Source of the DNA: Paenibacillus gallinarum
Lineage (GTDB): Bacteria > Bacillota > Bacilli > Paenibacillales > Paenibacillaceae
Reading direction: 5' to 3'
DNA: 64,000 nt
NCBI RefSeq assembly: GCF_014836635.1
Contig: NZ_JACSQL010000014.1
Coordinates: forward strand, 57,461 to 121,460
In this document: positions 48,663 to 57,493 of the stretch, in pieces
How the letters are laid out: the number at the start of each line of letters is the position of its first letter
Numbering within the stretch: position 1 is the stretch's first letter
Program-made: the position numbers and the translations under genes
The notes under the pieces: generated by a model
Seen by the model: only the letters and a program-made list of their open reading frames with translations
The model's database searches: none
Told to the model about the DNA's origin: nothing

Positions 48663-50135
48663 ATGATGCATCAAAATATAGGAGAACAATCTGCGCAAAA
48701 AGAACGATGGCTGTATTCTATATTAGGTGGCCTTACTGGGTTTGTGCTCGTGATGGGGATCATGGAACGAGGTCTCTTTTATATTCAAGATGTATATAAA
48801 TTTGGAGGGATGTTTTTTTGTGCGCTGTTTGCTCTGTATTTATATGTTTGGTTTCAGATAAGAAAAAAGAGTAGACTTTGGTATGATCCTTTCTACGGCC
48901 AAGGATTTTTTTTATATATGATTCCTCTACTTCTATCTGTTATTTATGCGCTCCAATTCATAGGGGGGAATCCGATTAGTCTAGAAGGTACTTTTCAAGA
49001 TATGATTCGGTTTGGATTTATTAGTGTCTTTGCCGCAGTCTGTCTTCTGCTTGGGAGGAAACCACTCGGGAAAAGATGGCTTGCCGCAAGTATTCAGGTA
49101 GCAGGCTGGCTTCTTGTGATTAGCGGTTTGTCTGCTGTATGTGGTCTGTTTGTATTACCTTATACCATTCTGCGCACGGATGATCCGCTAATTAGCTTTG
49201 CGGGAGCAAGATTATCCGGGGTGCTTGAATATCCGAATGCCTATGCAGCGCTTGTTGGGATGTTTTTACTGGAGCGCCTCGCGGCAGCAACATCCGATTT
49301 TAGCTGCAGTGGAAAAGGTGCAAGAGAGCGAGTGATCCTCTCGTCTCTTGCTTTGTATCCAGCTGCAACCGCGCTTCTCCTCAGCGAGTCGCGCGGTGCT
49401 TGGCTGGCGGCGTGCGTATGCGCTGCCGCCATGCTCCTATTGCAGCAGCGCGGACAACGCCTGCTGCTGCTTTGTGCGGGTGCTGCGCCGCTCCTTGCGG
49501 CGGCTGTCACGCACCGAGCACTTGCCGGTGCGAGCCTTGCGCCGGCAACAATCCCCGGCCTGCTGTGGCTGGCCGGGGGGGAGATCGCAGCGCTCACAGG
49601 TGCGCTGCTGCTCCATGCACTGCTTGCGCGCGGCCGGAGGGTGGCCGCTGCCGCAGTAAGTACAGCGAGCCTTGCCAGCTGTGCCTGGCTCGTGATCCAT
49701 ACTGCATCCGCAAGAATGACCTCCGGAGAGACTTGGGTCTCCCGGGAGGTCATGTGGCAGGATGCAGCCAGATTTGCCCTGCACTCCCCTTGGCTGGGGC
49801 ATGGCGGGGAGGCCTGGAAACATGCCGTGCATACGGTGCAATCAGCCCCGTATGCGGGGAATGAAATACATAGCGCCTATCTCGATATGTGGATCGATAC
49901 GGGGTTGATAGGGCTGATGCTTATGGCAAGTCTCTTCCTCTATATAGGAAGACTTCTGTGGCGGTATGCCCCGGAACTTTTACCTGCCGGGTTGATTCTT
50001 ATACTGCATGGCGGGATTGATTTTGATTTTAGTTATACGGTGTTTTGGATGATTCTCATTTTACTGGGTGCTCTGGCTTTACCTGTTCGGCTCCCCAGAA
50101 GGGATGAATTCAGAAAAGACTTGCCTTCATCCTAA
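48663..50135 (+). CDS. O-antigen ligase-like polytopic membrane protein
   Basis: 490 residues with ten or more helices. Family marks are GARLSGVLEYPNAYAALVGMFLLE, LLLSESRGAWLA and, after a large outer loop, SPWLGHGGEAWKHAVHT ... NEIHSAYLDMWIDTGLIGLML, the Wzy/WaaL (Wzy_C) arrangement. Such proteins join or polymerise glycans on lipid carriers outside the membrane; in Gram-positives the acceptor could be a wall polymer. The middle third (bases ~49250-49860) is about 70% GC while both ends are near 38-40%, and that part is Ala/Leu/Arg-rich. Two adjacent ATG codons could start the protein. Confidence 0.78.
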   Translation: MMHQNIGEQSAQKERWLYSILGGLTGFVLVMGIMERGLFYIQDVYKFGGMFFCALFALYLYVWFQIRKKSRLWYDPFYGQGFFLYMIPLLLSVIYALQFIGGNPISLEGTFQDMIRFGFISVFAAVCLLLGRKPLGKRWLAASIQVAGWLLVISGLSAVCGLFVLPYTILRTDDPLISFAGARLSGVLEYPNAYAALVGMFLLERLAAATSDFSCSGKGARERVILSSLALYPAATALLLSESRGAWLAACVCAAAMLLLQQRGQRLLLLCAGAAPLLAAAVTHRALAGASLAPATIPGLLWLAGGEIAALTGALLLHALLARGRRVAAAAVSTASLASCAWLVIHTASARMTSGETWVSREVMWQDAARFALHSPWLGHGGEAWKHAVHTVQSAPYAGNEIHSAYLDMWIDTGLIGLMLMASLFLYIGRLLWRYAPELLPAGLILILHGGIDFDFSYTVFWMILILLGALALPVRLPRRDEFRKDLPSS

Positions 50136-50146
50136 ATAAGCAGAAG

Positions 50147-50485
50147 TTATCCTCCGTAGGAATCTCGAAATGCAGCGGAAAGCTTGGCTTCTGGGATATC
50201 CCAAAGTACGGCAAGCTCAGGGAGTACATCTTTGTCCCACCAGTCACACTGAGCTTTTCGGTTATTATGATTTTCGTTCACCCAGATCAGGTTGCCGATC
50301 ACTTTTCGGTAATATAGATTTTCTCCTTGTGTTACAAGGTCTGGTGCAATATAAACTTTGAGTCGCTTTATAGTCCGGTACAATTCTTTGTTGCAAGCCC
50401 TGCGGATTTTTCTTGCTGAAGGCAGCTTTGTCTTGGGTCCTTTAGCGTAGGGAGCGGTCTGTCCGGGACGGGCAGAGTGATTCAT
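50147..50485 (-). CDS. Conserved-looking basic protein, unknown function
   Basis: 112 residues, soluble, Lys/Arg-rich: PYAKGPKTKLPSARKIRRAC, RTIKRLKVYIAPDLVTQGENLYYRKVIGNLIWVNENH, and a C-terminal helix region WWDKDVLPELAVLWDIPEAKLSAAF. AAGGAGG lies eight bases before the ATG at 50485; an in-frame ATG at 50536 has no RBS. It converges on the O-antigen-ligase-like gene with an 11-base gap and no terminator that I can see. I do not recognise the family. Confidence 0.68.
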   Translation of the reverse strand: MNHSARPGQTAPYAKGPKTKLPSARKIRRACNKELYRTIKRLKVYIAPDLVTQGENLYYRKVIGNLIWVNENHNNRKAQCDWWDKDVLPELAVLWDIPEAKLSAAFRDSYGG

Positions 50486-50739
50486 GCCATCGACCTCCTT
50501 TTTTGTACCATATGCGGACTGAGCTGTAGTGGACACCTGTCTTGGTAGAAGAAAATAAGAACTTCGTGATATGATGGAAAAGGAGAGCCTTTGATCTTCT
50601 TTACAGGGTATCCTCGTTTTTACATAAAGTAAGTAAGGATGATCATATCTTCCTTTTCTGTTTGTATTTTATCGATTTGGTTTATATGTAATCATCATAT
50701 CAATTGATCACATTCTGAAACGGAAAGGAAGTGCTTCTC

Positions 50740-51306
50740 ATGGCTCCAAATTTATCGCATAAATTCGGTAAAGGATTACCACCAGAAGAATTTGTTTCGA
50801 ACATGACTCAGAACCAAGAGGCTTTTCAAGATTGGTATCAACGGTTTGAGTGGGCAAATGCCGAAGATCAAGCTTTCTTTGAAAGCTTAAATCATCGTGA
50901 TGATTTGCGTGTTCTTATTTTGGCAGCTGATTGGTGCGGAGATGTCGTTCGTAATATTCCGGTCGTATTCCAAGCATTGGAGATTACAGGAATTCCTACA
51001 GAAGTACTGATTATGGAGAATCACCTTGAAATTATGGATCAATTCTTAACCTTGGGTGGACGTTCGATTCCGGTAGTTATCTTTACAGACTCCGGTGGTC
51101 ACGTGCTTGGAACATGGGGACCTCGTCCTGCTCATGTGCAGGAAGCAATGGTTCAATTTAAGGCAGAGAATAAAGACCGTGAGGCGGCAGATTATCAGGA
51201 TAATCTCACAGAAACACGCAAGGAAATTATAAAACGTTACGGGGAGGGTACGGAGTATCAGGCAGCGATTATACGTGAGCTGCGTGAACTGATTTCCGGT
51301 TTTTAG
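50740..51306 (+). CDS. Thioredoxin-fold protein with a single active-site cysteine
   Basis: 188 residues. The central part has the thioredoxin fold (VLILAADWCGDVVRNIPVVFQAL ... GGRSIPVVIFTDSGGHVLGTWG, with the cis-Pro in SIPVV), but the usual WCxxC reads WCGDV, so only one Cys is left. This variant occurs in Bacillus thioredoxin-like proteins of the same type. GGAAAGGA is about ten bases before the ATG at 50740; a GTG three codons earlier is less likely. The next gene begins immediately after its stop codon. Confidence 0.82.
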   Translation: MAPNLSHKFGKGLPPEEFVSNMTQNQEAFQDWYQRFEWANAEDQAFFESLNHRDDLRVLILAADWCGDVVRNIPVVFQALEITGIPTEVLIMENHLEIMDQFLTLGGRSIPVVIFTDSGGHVLGTWGPRPAHVQEAMVQFKAENKDREAADYQDNLTETRKEIIKRYGEGTEYQAAIIRELRELISGF

Positions 51307-51942
51307 ATGCTGAATATACGAACTTTTAACCTTGGACCACTGCAAACAAATGCATATTTGGTGCAAGGAGAAGATACCAATAAAGCTTTTATTATTGACC
51401 CGGGTATGAACCCTAAGTCGCTTGTCCGGGCGATTGAGAATCTTGAGATTGAAGCTATCGTGCTTACTCATGCTCATTTTGATCATATGGGCGGTGTAGA
51501 AGAAATCCGGAAGTGGAAAGGGTGCCCTGTCTATCTGCATGCAGCGGAAGCAGAATGGCTGGAATCTCCTAAATGGAATGGATCGCTTCGCTGGCCTGAT
51601 GTGACGGAACCGCTGATGACAGGCCCGGCAGAATATGACCTCGCTGCCGGTCAGACTCTGAATTTAGTAGGACATACCTTTAAAGTATTCCACACTCCAG
51701 GACATTCACCAGGCAGTGTGAGTCTGCTTAGCGGTAAAGATCTTTTTGCCGGTGATGTATTATTCCGTTCGGGTGTAGGACGTACCGATCTTCCTGGAGG
51801 CAGTGAGCGTGAGTTGATTGACTCCATACAGAATACACTCTATACATTTGATGAGGATGTTGTGGTATATCCCGGACATGGCCCGAAAACAACCATCGGA
51901 TTTGAGAAACAAAATAATCCATACGTTCGTGCTTCTCGCTAA
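51307..51942 (+). CDS. MBL-fold metallo-hydrolase (glyoxalase II-like)
   Basis: 211 residues. Metal-binding THAHFDHMGG, HTPGHSPGS, FAGDVLF and YPGHGP are all present; the N-terminal LGPLQTNAYLV and short size match YqgX-type hydroxyacylglutathione-hydrolase-like proteins. The ATG follows the preceding stop without a gap and no Shine-Dalgarno is visible in the preceding bases except CTGATTTCCGG, so translation is probably coupled to the thioredoxin-like gene. Thioester substrates are likely in Gram-positives that use bacillithiol, but that is inference. Confidence 0.88.
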   Translation: MLNIRTFNLGPLQTNAYLVQGEDTNKAFIIDPGMNPKSLVRAIENLEIEAIVLTHAHFDHMGGVEEIRKWKGCPVYLHAAEAEWLESPKWNGSLRWPDVTEPLMTGPAEYDLAAGQTLNLVGHTFKVFHTPGHSPGSVSLLSGKDLFAGDVLFRSGVGRTDLPGGSERELIDSIQNTLYTFDEDVVVYPGHGPKTTIGFEKQNNPYVRASR

Positions 51943-52041
51943 AAATAGTAGAAAATCCGACATTTTTCGTCTAAAGGTATGGACAAATCTATTCTTAATG
52001 AGTAGAATGAACTTTATTAGAAACACCCAACTATGACAAGC

Positions 52042-52082
52042 ACGCAGACTGAGGATTCGTCCCGGTTTGCGTTCTTTTTTTA
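52042..52082 (+). terminator. Terminator after the MBL hydrolase gene
   Basis: Imperfect stem ACGCAGACTGAGG / CCCGGTTTGCGT followed by CTTTTTTT. Confidence 0.8.
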
Positions 52083-52197
52083 TTTAGCTCTCTTTATCTT
52101 ATCTATCTTTTTATCTCGCATGGGGCGATTCTTTCCATAGACATCGTTACTTTTTTTTAGTAGACTAGACAGACAATAATGAATCAGGAGGTAGACG

Positions 52198-52584
52198 ATG
52201 CTGAATTTAGGGGAAAAGATTATCATCGTCGCGGACGCCTTTGAGCAGAATCTTCCTGTAGGAGATTACGGTTATATTATTGCGTATGATCGGAATCCAG
52301 ATAATGCTTTTGACTATGTGATTCGTGTTCCTCAGGTTAATCGCAACTTTTTTGTTCCATCAGGTGATATAGAACCCGAAGAACAAATCTTGAGACAGGA
52401 AGCAGAGCGTATAGAGAGGGATGCCCTTATTGATTACGCACTGGCTACACATAATGAGAAGTTGTTTCGTCAGTTACTGAATGGCGATGAACTGGAATTA
52501 GTGGAAGAGGAAGAAGAGGCCGCGAACGAACCAATGTCACAAGCGGATTTTATAAAGCAAGTTAATCTACGTGCATGGATTTAA
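52198..52584 (+). CDS. Unknown small soluble protein
   Basis: 128 residues, not recognised. The N-terminal half is beta-rich with a KOW/SH3-like look (GEKIIIVADAFEQNLPVGDYGYIIAYDRN ... VIRVPQVNRNFFVPSGDIEP), the C-terminal half is helical and very acidic (ELELVEEEEEAANE), ending QADFIKQVNLRAWI. RBS CAGGAGGT directly before the ATG is strong, and a terminator follows, so this is a real monocistronic gene. It lies just before gatCAB. Confidence 0.72.
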   Translation: MLNLGEKIIIVADAFEQNLPVGDYGYIIAYDRNPDNAFDYVIRVPQVNRNFFVPSGDIEPEEQILRQEAERIERDALIDYALATHNEKLFRQLLNGDELELVEEEEEAANEPMSQADFIKQVNLRAWI

Positions 52585-52587
52585 TTG

Positions 52588-52624
52588 TAAGGAGCCGGAT
52601 ATTTTTCCCGGCTCCTTTTGTTTC
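52588..52624 (+). terminator. Terminator before gatC
   Basis: Stem AAGGAGCCGG / CCGGCTCCTT with T4. Confidence 0.85.
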
Positions 52625-52640
52625 TTTATAACGATTTCAT

Positions 52641-52668
52641 TTGATTCACTGCATGGACGTGTTAAAAT
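52641..52668 (+). promoter_or_regulatory. SigA-type promoter of gatCAB
   Basis: TTGATT (52641-52646), 16-base spacer, TAAAAT (52663-52668). Confidence 0.5.
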
Positions 52669-52718
52669 GGACACAATATGAATAGATAGGGTTAATTTGA
52701 AGGAGGAACGAACCTAGT

Positions 52719-53006
52719 ATGAGTATTACTAATCAGGATGTACAGCATGTAGCAAAGCTGGCACGTCTTAACCTAAGCGAAGAGGAAGAAACACAGCTAA
52801 CGGAGCAATTGAACGCGATTTTGCAGTATGCTGAAAAGCTGAACGAGCTAGACACCGATGGGATCGAGCCGACTACACATGTACTGCATGTATCAAATGT
52901 AATGCGTGAAGATGAAGTGCGTGAAAGTCTGCCAATAGAGAAAGTTATGCTGAATGCGCCGGATGAAGAAGATGGTCAGATTAAAGTTCCGGCTATACTT
53001 GAATAG
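52719..53006 (+). CDS. gatC: Asp-tRNA(Asn)/Glu-tRNA(Gln) amidotransferase subunit C
   Basis: 95 residues: VQHVAKLARLNLSEEEETQLTEQLNAILQYAEKLNELDTDGIEPTTH is the standard GatC sequence. It wraps GatA and GatB together. First gene of gatCAB; RBS GGAGGAACG. The complex amidates mischarged Glu-tRNA(Gln), the usual route in Firmicutes lacking GlnRS. Confidence 0.95.
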   Translation: MSITNQDVQHVAKLARLNLSEEEETQLTEQLNAILQYAEKLNELDTDGIEPTTHVLHVSNVMREDEVRESLPIEKVMLNAPDEEDGQIKVPAILE

Positions 53007-53029
53007 ATACAATAGGGAGGTAAATACCG

Positions 53030-54487
53030 TTGAGTTTGCTTAATCTTACATTACCCGAAATACATAATAAGCTGCATGCCAAGGAGTTTTCAGTTTCCGA
53101 ATTAGTGGCTGCATCTTATGCAAGAATCGGCAAAGTAGAAGAACAGGTTCGTGCTTATCTGACTTTAGATGAAGAAGGAGCACAAGCGGCTGCAAGACGT
53201 CTTGATGACAAGCTTGCGGCTGGAGAAGAGCGAGGCTTGCTATTTGGACTACCTGCAGGAATCAAAGATAATATTGTTACTGAAGGACTTCGGACGACAT
53301 GTGCCAGTCAGTTTTTGAAAAATTTCGACCCTGTCTATGATGCAACAGTTGTGAAAAAGCTGAAAGCAGCCGATACGATTACACTCGGCAAATTAAATAT
53401 GGATGAGTTTGCAATGGGGGGTTCCAACGAGAATTCCAGCTTCTATCCAGCACGTAACCCTTGGAATTTGGATCATGTACCTGGCGGCTCCAGTGGTGGA
53501 TCAGCCGCAGCTGTGGCAGCGGGTGAAGCTTATTTCACACTAGGTTCCGACACAGGAGGATCGATCCGTCAGCCTGCATCTTACTGCGGCGTGGTTGGAC
53601 TCAAACCTACCTATGGGCGTGTCTCTCGTTTTGGACTCGTTGCTTTTGCATCCTCTCTTGATCAGATTGGACCGCTCACCAAAAATGTGGAAGATTCCGC
53701 TTATGTACTCCAAGCGATTTCCGGTTATGATGCAATGGACTCTACTTCAGCTAATGTAGAAGTACCTGATTTCCTCAGTGCTTTGACCGGCGATGTGAAA
53801 GGGCTGCGAATTGCGGTACCAAAAGAATATATAGGAGAAGGTGTCGATGCATCGGTTAAAGAAACGGTCATGGCAGGCCTGAAAGTGCTTGAAAGCCTGG
53901 GCGCTACATGGGAAGAAGTTTCTCTTCCGCATACCGAATATGCAGTAGCAAGTTACTACTTGCTTGCTTCTTCTGAAGCTTCCTCTAACCTGGCAAGGTT
54001 TGATGGAGTACGTTATGGCGTTCGTGCTGAGAATCCGGACAATCTGCTGGATATGTATCACCGTTCCCGCAGTGAAGGTTTCGGGTCTGAGGTGAAGCGC
54101 CGTATTATGCTGGGTACCTATGCGCTTAGCTCAGGTTACTATGATGCATATTATTTGAAAGCTCAAAAAGTACGTACTTTGATCAAAAATGATTTTGATG
54201 AAGTATTTAAAAACTATGATGTAATTATCGGGCCTACTGCTCCGACAACTGCATTTAAACTTGGATCTCAAGTAGATAATCCGCTAACGATGTATCTGAA
54301 TGATATTCTTACCATTCCTGTAAGTCTCGCCGGTGTTCCAGCGATCAGCGTCCCTTGTGGTTTTGCAGATGGATTGCCTGTTGGTATGCAGATTATCGGA
54401 AAGGCTTTTGATGAGTCAACCGTTCTGCGTGTAGCCCATGCTTTTGAGCAGCACACCGATTACCATAAACAGCGTCCACAGCTGTAA
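53030..54487 (+). CDS. gatA: Glutamyl-tRNA(Gln) amidotransferase subunit A
   Basis: 485-residue amidase that releases ammonia from glutamine for GatB. Amidase signature GGSSGGSAAAVAAG with DTGGSIRQPASYCG supplies the Ser-cisSer-Lys triad (Lys in AGIKDNIVT). Start is TTG (53030) with GGGAGG nine bases upstream. In operon with gatC and gatB. Confidence 0.97.
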   Translation: MSLLNLTLPEIHNKLHAKEFSVSELVAASYARIGKVEEQVRAYLTLDEEGAQAAARRLDDKLAAGEERGLLFGLPAGIKDNIVTEGLRTTCASQFLKNFDPVYDATVVKKLKAADTITLGKLNMDEFAMGGSNENSSFYPARNPWNLDHVPGGSSGGSAAAVAAGEAYFTLGSDTGGSIRQPASYCGVVGLKPTYGRVSRFGLVAFASSLDQIGPLTKNVEDSAYVLQAISGYDAMDSTSANVEVPDFLSALTGDVKGLRIAVPKEYIGEGVDASVKETVMAGLKVLESLGATWEEVSLPHTEYAVASYYLLASSEASSNLARFDGVRYGVRAENPDNLLDMYHRSRSEGFGSEVKRRIMLGTYALSSGYYDAYYLKAQKVRTLIKNDFDEVFKNYDVIIGPTAPTTAFKLGSQVDNPLTMYLNDILTIPVSLAGVPAISVPCGFADGLPVGMQIIGKAFDESTVLRVAHAFEQHTDYHKQRPQL

Positions 54488-54515
54488 TTCACAGAGGAAA
54501 GAGAGGAAATAGAAT

Positions 54516-55955
54516 ATGTCATCAAAGAAATATGAGACTGTCATCGGACTGGAAGTTCACGTTGAACTCCATACGAAATCCAAAATCTTCTGCGGCTGCT
54601 CTACGGAATTTGGAGCACCGCCTAATACACATACATGTCCGATTTGTTTAGGACACCCCGGCGTACTGCCGGTACTTAACCGTCAAGCAGTAGAATATGC
54701 CATGAAAGCAGCAATGGCTCTTAACTGTACCATTGCGGATGTAAGCAAATTTGATCGTAAGAACTATTTCTATCCAGATTCGCCGAAAGCATATCAGATT
54801 TCACAGTATGATCAGCCAATCGGGGAGAATGGTTGGATTGACATTGAAGTAGGCGGCAAAACGAAACGTATTGGTATCACTCGTTTGCATTTGGAAGAAG
54901 ATGCGGGCAAGCTGACACACGTTGACGGTGGATATGCATCGCTTGCTGACTTCAACCGTGTAGGAACACCGCTTGTTGAGATTGTATCTGAACCTGAGAT
55001 TTCGTCTCCAGAAGAAGCGCGTGCCTATCTTGAGAAGATTCGTGCTGTTATGCAGTATTGCGATGTATCCGATGTGAAGATGGAAGAAGGCTCGTTACGT
55101 TGTGACGCTAATATCAGTCTTCGTCCTTTTGGTGAGACCAAACTCGGAACGAAAGCAGAACTGAAAAACATGAACTCTTTCCGGGGAGTGCAGCGTGGAT
55201 TAGAATACGAAGAGATTCGTCAAGCGGAGCTACTTGATGATGGGGAAGAGATTGTTCAAGAAACACGCCGCTGGGATGAAGCTGCTGGCAAAACGTTATC
55301 CATGCGGAGTAAAGAACAAGCTCATGATTATCGTTATTTCCCGGATCCGGATCTAGTTACCCTTCATATTAGTCAGGAATGGAAAGACCGCGTTCGCGCT
55401 TCGATTCCAGAACTTCCCGACGAGCGGAAGGCGAGATATACTTCGGAATATGGCCTTCCAACCTATGATGCGGAAGTCATTACTTCATCTGTGCATATTG
55501 CTAACCTTTTTGAAGACAGCATGAAATACACTTCGGATGCGAAAGCTGTTTCCAACTGGATTATGGGGGACTTGCTTGGCTACCTTAACAGTGAAGGGGT
55601 AGAGATCACTGCACTCCCGCTGACTGGACAAGGACTCGGAGAAATGATCGGCCTTATTGAGAAGGGGACAATCAGCAATAAAATCGCGAAGACTGTATTT
55701 AAAGAAATGCTGGAGAGTGGCAAACTTCCTGAGCAGATTGTAGAAGAGAAAGGGCTCGTACAGATCAGTGATGAAGGAGCCATTCTGACGATTGTTGAAC
55801 AGGTTGTTGCAGCTAATCCGCAGTCAGTAGAGGATTACAAAGCAGGGAAGCAGAAAGCTATTGGTTTCTTGGTTGGACAAGTGATGAAGGAAAGTAAGGG
55901 TAAAGCAAACCCTGGACTTGCCAATAAACTGCTTGTTGAAGTTTTAAGCCGCTAG
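54516..55955 (+). CDS. gatB: Aspartyl/glutamyl-tRNA amidotransferase subunit B
   Basis: 479 residues: YETVIGLEVHVELHTKSKIFCGC at the start, CPICLGHPGVLPVLN (zinc cysteines), the kinase domain KNYFYPDSPKAYQISQYDQPI, and the C-terminal YqeY/tail domain. It phosphorylates and amidates Glu-tRNA(Gln). Last gene of the operon, followed by a hairpin terminator. Confidence 0.97.
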   Translation: MSSKKYETVIGLEVHVELHTKSKIFCGCSTEFGAPPNTHTCPICLGHPGVLPVLNRQAVEYAMKAAMALNCTIADVSKFDRKNYFYPDSPKAYQISQYDQPIGENGWIDIEVGGKTKRIGITRLHLEEDAGKLTHVDGGYASLADFNRVGTPLVEIVSEPEISSPEEARAYLEKIRAVMQYCDVSDVKMEEGSLRCDANISLRPFGETKLGTKAELKNMNSFRGVQRGLEYEEIRQAELLDDGEEIVQETRRWDEAAGKTLSMRSKEQAHDYRYFPDPDLVTLHISQEWKDRVRASIPELPDERKARYTSEYGLPTYDAEVITSSVHIANLFEDSMKYTSDAKAVSNWIMGDLLGYLNSEGVEITALPLTGQGLGEMIGLIEKGTISNKIAKTVFKEMLESGKLPEQIVEEKGLVQISDEGAILTIVEQVVAANPQSVEDYKAGKQKAIGFLVGQVMKESKGKANPGLANKLLVEVLSR

Positions 55956-55977
55956 GTTGCGCTTGAATATACTGAGG

Positions 55978-56008
55978 GAAGCTCGTCGATGATGACGGGC
56001 TTCTTTTA
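55978..56008 (+). terminator. Terminator of gatCAB
   Basis: Stem GAAGCTCGTC / GACGGGCTTC with GATGAT loop and T4. Confidence 0.82.
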
Positions 56009-56029
56009 TGGTAGGAGGAACTAGCTTAG

Positions 56030-56512
56030 ATGGAAGGCAAAATCATACCAGTCTCTTTACAGGATACAGATTTGGTCCTTGAGATTTGGAGACTTCAGCA
56101 CTTGGCATATCGCCTGGAAGCACAGTGGATTGGCTTTAATGAAATTCCACCGCTTTTAGATACCGTAGAGACGATTCAGGGATGCGGTGAATCGTTTTTT
56201 GGTTATATAACAGATGATATGGAACTACTCGGGGCGATAGCTGTAGAGACAGAAGAGGAAGGAACCAAGACCATTTCTCGGATGATGGTTCATCCGCTTC
56301 ATTTTCGTAAAGGAATAGCAGGACAGCTTATTGAACATGTGCTGAATCTAAATCGGGATGTACCCAGAATCATCGTTTCAACGGGACTTAAAAATATACC
56401 AGCTTCGAACTTGTATCAAAAATACGGTTTTAAACCGGTAGAAACGCAGGAGGTTGCTCCTGGAGTGGAATTAACGACTTTTCATTTGAATAGGATAAAC
56501 GATCGTTCCTAA
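56030..56512 (+). CDS. GNAT-family N-acetyltransferase
   Basis: 160 residues. The acetyl-CoA loop is MMVHPLHFRKGIAGQLI (R-x-x-G-x-A type) and the C-terminal STGLKNIPASNLYQKYGFKPVE is typical of GNAT enzymes. Substrate unknown. RBS GTAGGAGG. Short gaps suggest partial linkage to gatB and to the MgtC gene that follows. Confidence 0.88.
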   Translation: MEGKIIPVSLQDTDLVLEIWRLQHLAYRLEAQWIGFNEIPPLLDTVETIQGCGESFFGYITDDMELLGAIAVETEEEGTKTISRMMVHPLHFRKGIAGQLIEHVLNLNRDVPRIIVSTGLKNIPASNLYQKYGFKPVETQEVAPGVELTTFHLNRINDRS

Positions 56513-56546
56513 TACTGGATGAGTTTAACGGAAGGGGTAAGATAAC

Positions 56547-57260
56547 ATGGGCGATCCATGGTTCATTGGATATTGGGATATCCTTTTAAGATTATTGACT
56601 GCAATGACACTCGGTGGATTAATTGGAATTGAGAGAGAGCGGTCCAACCATGCAGCTGGCTTTCGGACACATATTTTAGTTTGCTTAGGCTCTGCACTTA
56701 TTATGTTATTGTCCGCATATGGTTTTGCTGATTTCGTGAATGAAGCGAATGTTCGTATGGACCCTGCTCGTTTAGCAGCCGCTGTAATAACAGGGGTTGG
56801 TTTTTTGGGTGCCGGGACCATTTTATTTACAGGAAAGTCCATTACAGGACTTACAACGGCAGCTTCTATCTGGGTAGTTGCGGGTATTGGACTTGCAGTA
56901 GGTGCTGGATTTTATTTCGCTGCCATTGTATCCACCGTATTGGTTCTTCTTAACCTATGGGTGTTTAATAAAGTGGAAAGGCGTTATCTGAAAGCGAATA
57001 AACCCCACATTATTACACTAAGTGCGGTGTCTACACCTGTATTGTTAGAGAAAATCTCTCATTTTATGGAGGAAGAGAAGATTGCCGTTCGTAAAATGAC
57101 AGTAAGCGATCTGGATATTAGTTCATCAAACTATCGATCAGAGTTAGAAAGGCATGTCGAGGTTACTCTGCATGTGCTAGTTCCAACCAGTTTCAATACG
57201 GTGTCCCTTGTTACTAAGCTGCAAGAGTGGCATCAATTTCGCTCCATATCAGTGGAATAG
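56547..57260 (+). CDS. MgtC/SapB-family membrane protein
   Basis: 237 residues: N-terminal membrane part with the family signature LGGLIGIERERSNHAAGFRTHILVCLGSALIMLLS and AAAVITGVGFLGAGTI, about five helices to residue 145, then a C-terminal ACT-like soluble domain. MgtC proteins are linked to Mg limitation and virulence in other bacteria; here the role is not known. RBS GGAAGGGG before the ATG, about 30 bases after the GNAT gene. Followed by a clear terminator. Confidence 0.9.
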   Translation: MGDPWFIGYWDILLRLLTAMTLGGLIGIERERSNHAAGFRTHILVCLGSALIMLLSAYGFADFVNEANVRMDPARLAAAVITGVGFLGAGTILFTGKSITGLTTAASIWVVAGIGLAVGAGFYFAAIVSTVLVLLNLWVFNKVERRYLKANKPHIITLSAVSTPVLLEKISHFMEEEKIAVRKMTVSDLDISSSNYRSELERHVEVTLHVLVPTSFNTVSLVTKLQEWHQFRSISVE

Positions 57261-57312
57261 AAGACTTGCTTGCATAACAAGGGTATTCTTTTGTATCTTA
57301 TATAGATCATAC

Positions 57313-57347
57313 AAGAACTGTTCAAACATACTGAACAGTTCTTTTTA
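57313..57347 (+). terminator. Terminator after the MgtC-like gene
   Basis: Stem AAGAACTGTTCA / TGAACAGTTCTT with T5. Confidence 0.92.
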
Positions 57348-57493
57348 TATTTCTATTACTATTTTCTATTTATGAAGGTTAGACTTGATAAATCCCATTT
57401 GTTTTCCAGTTACACACAAAAGAGAATAGGGTAGTATCAAAAATAAAATGGACTTACTGTTCATAGTTTGTTCTTCAGGAGGTGGATATTCAC

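Noticed and set aside
49241..49753. 170-codon minus-strand frame, and others at 49400-49864 (+) and 49437-49841 (-)
   Set aside because: They are by-products of the high GC content (few stop codons) in this part of the membrane-protein gene; no ribosome sites or family features.
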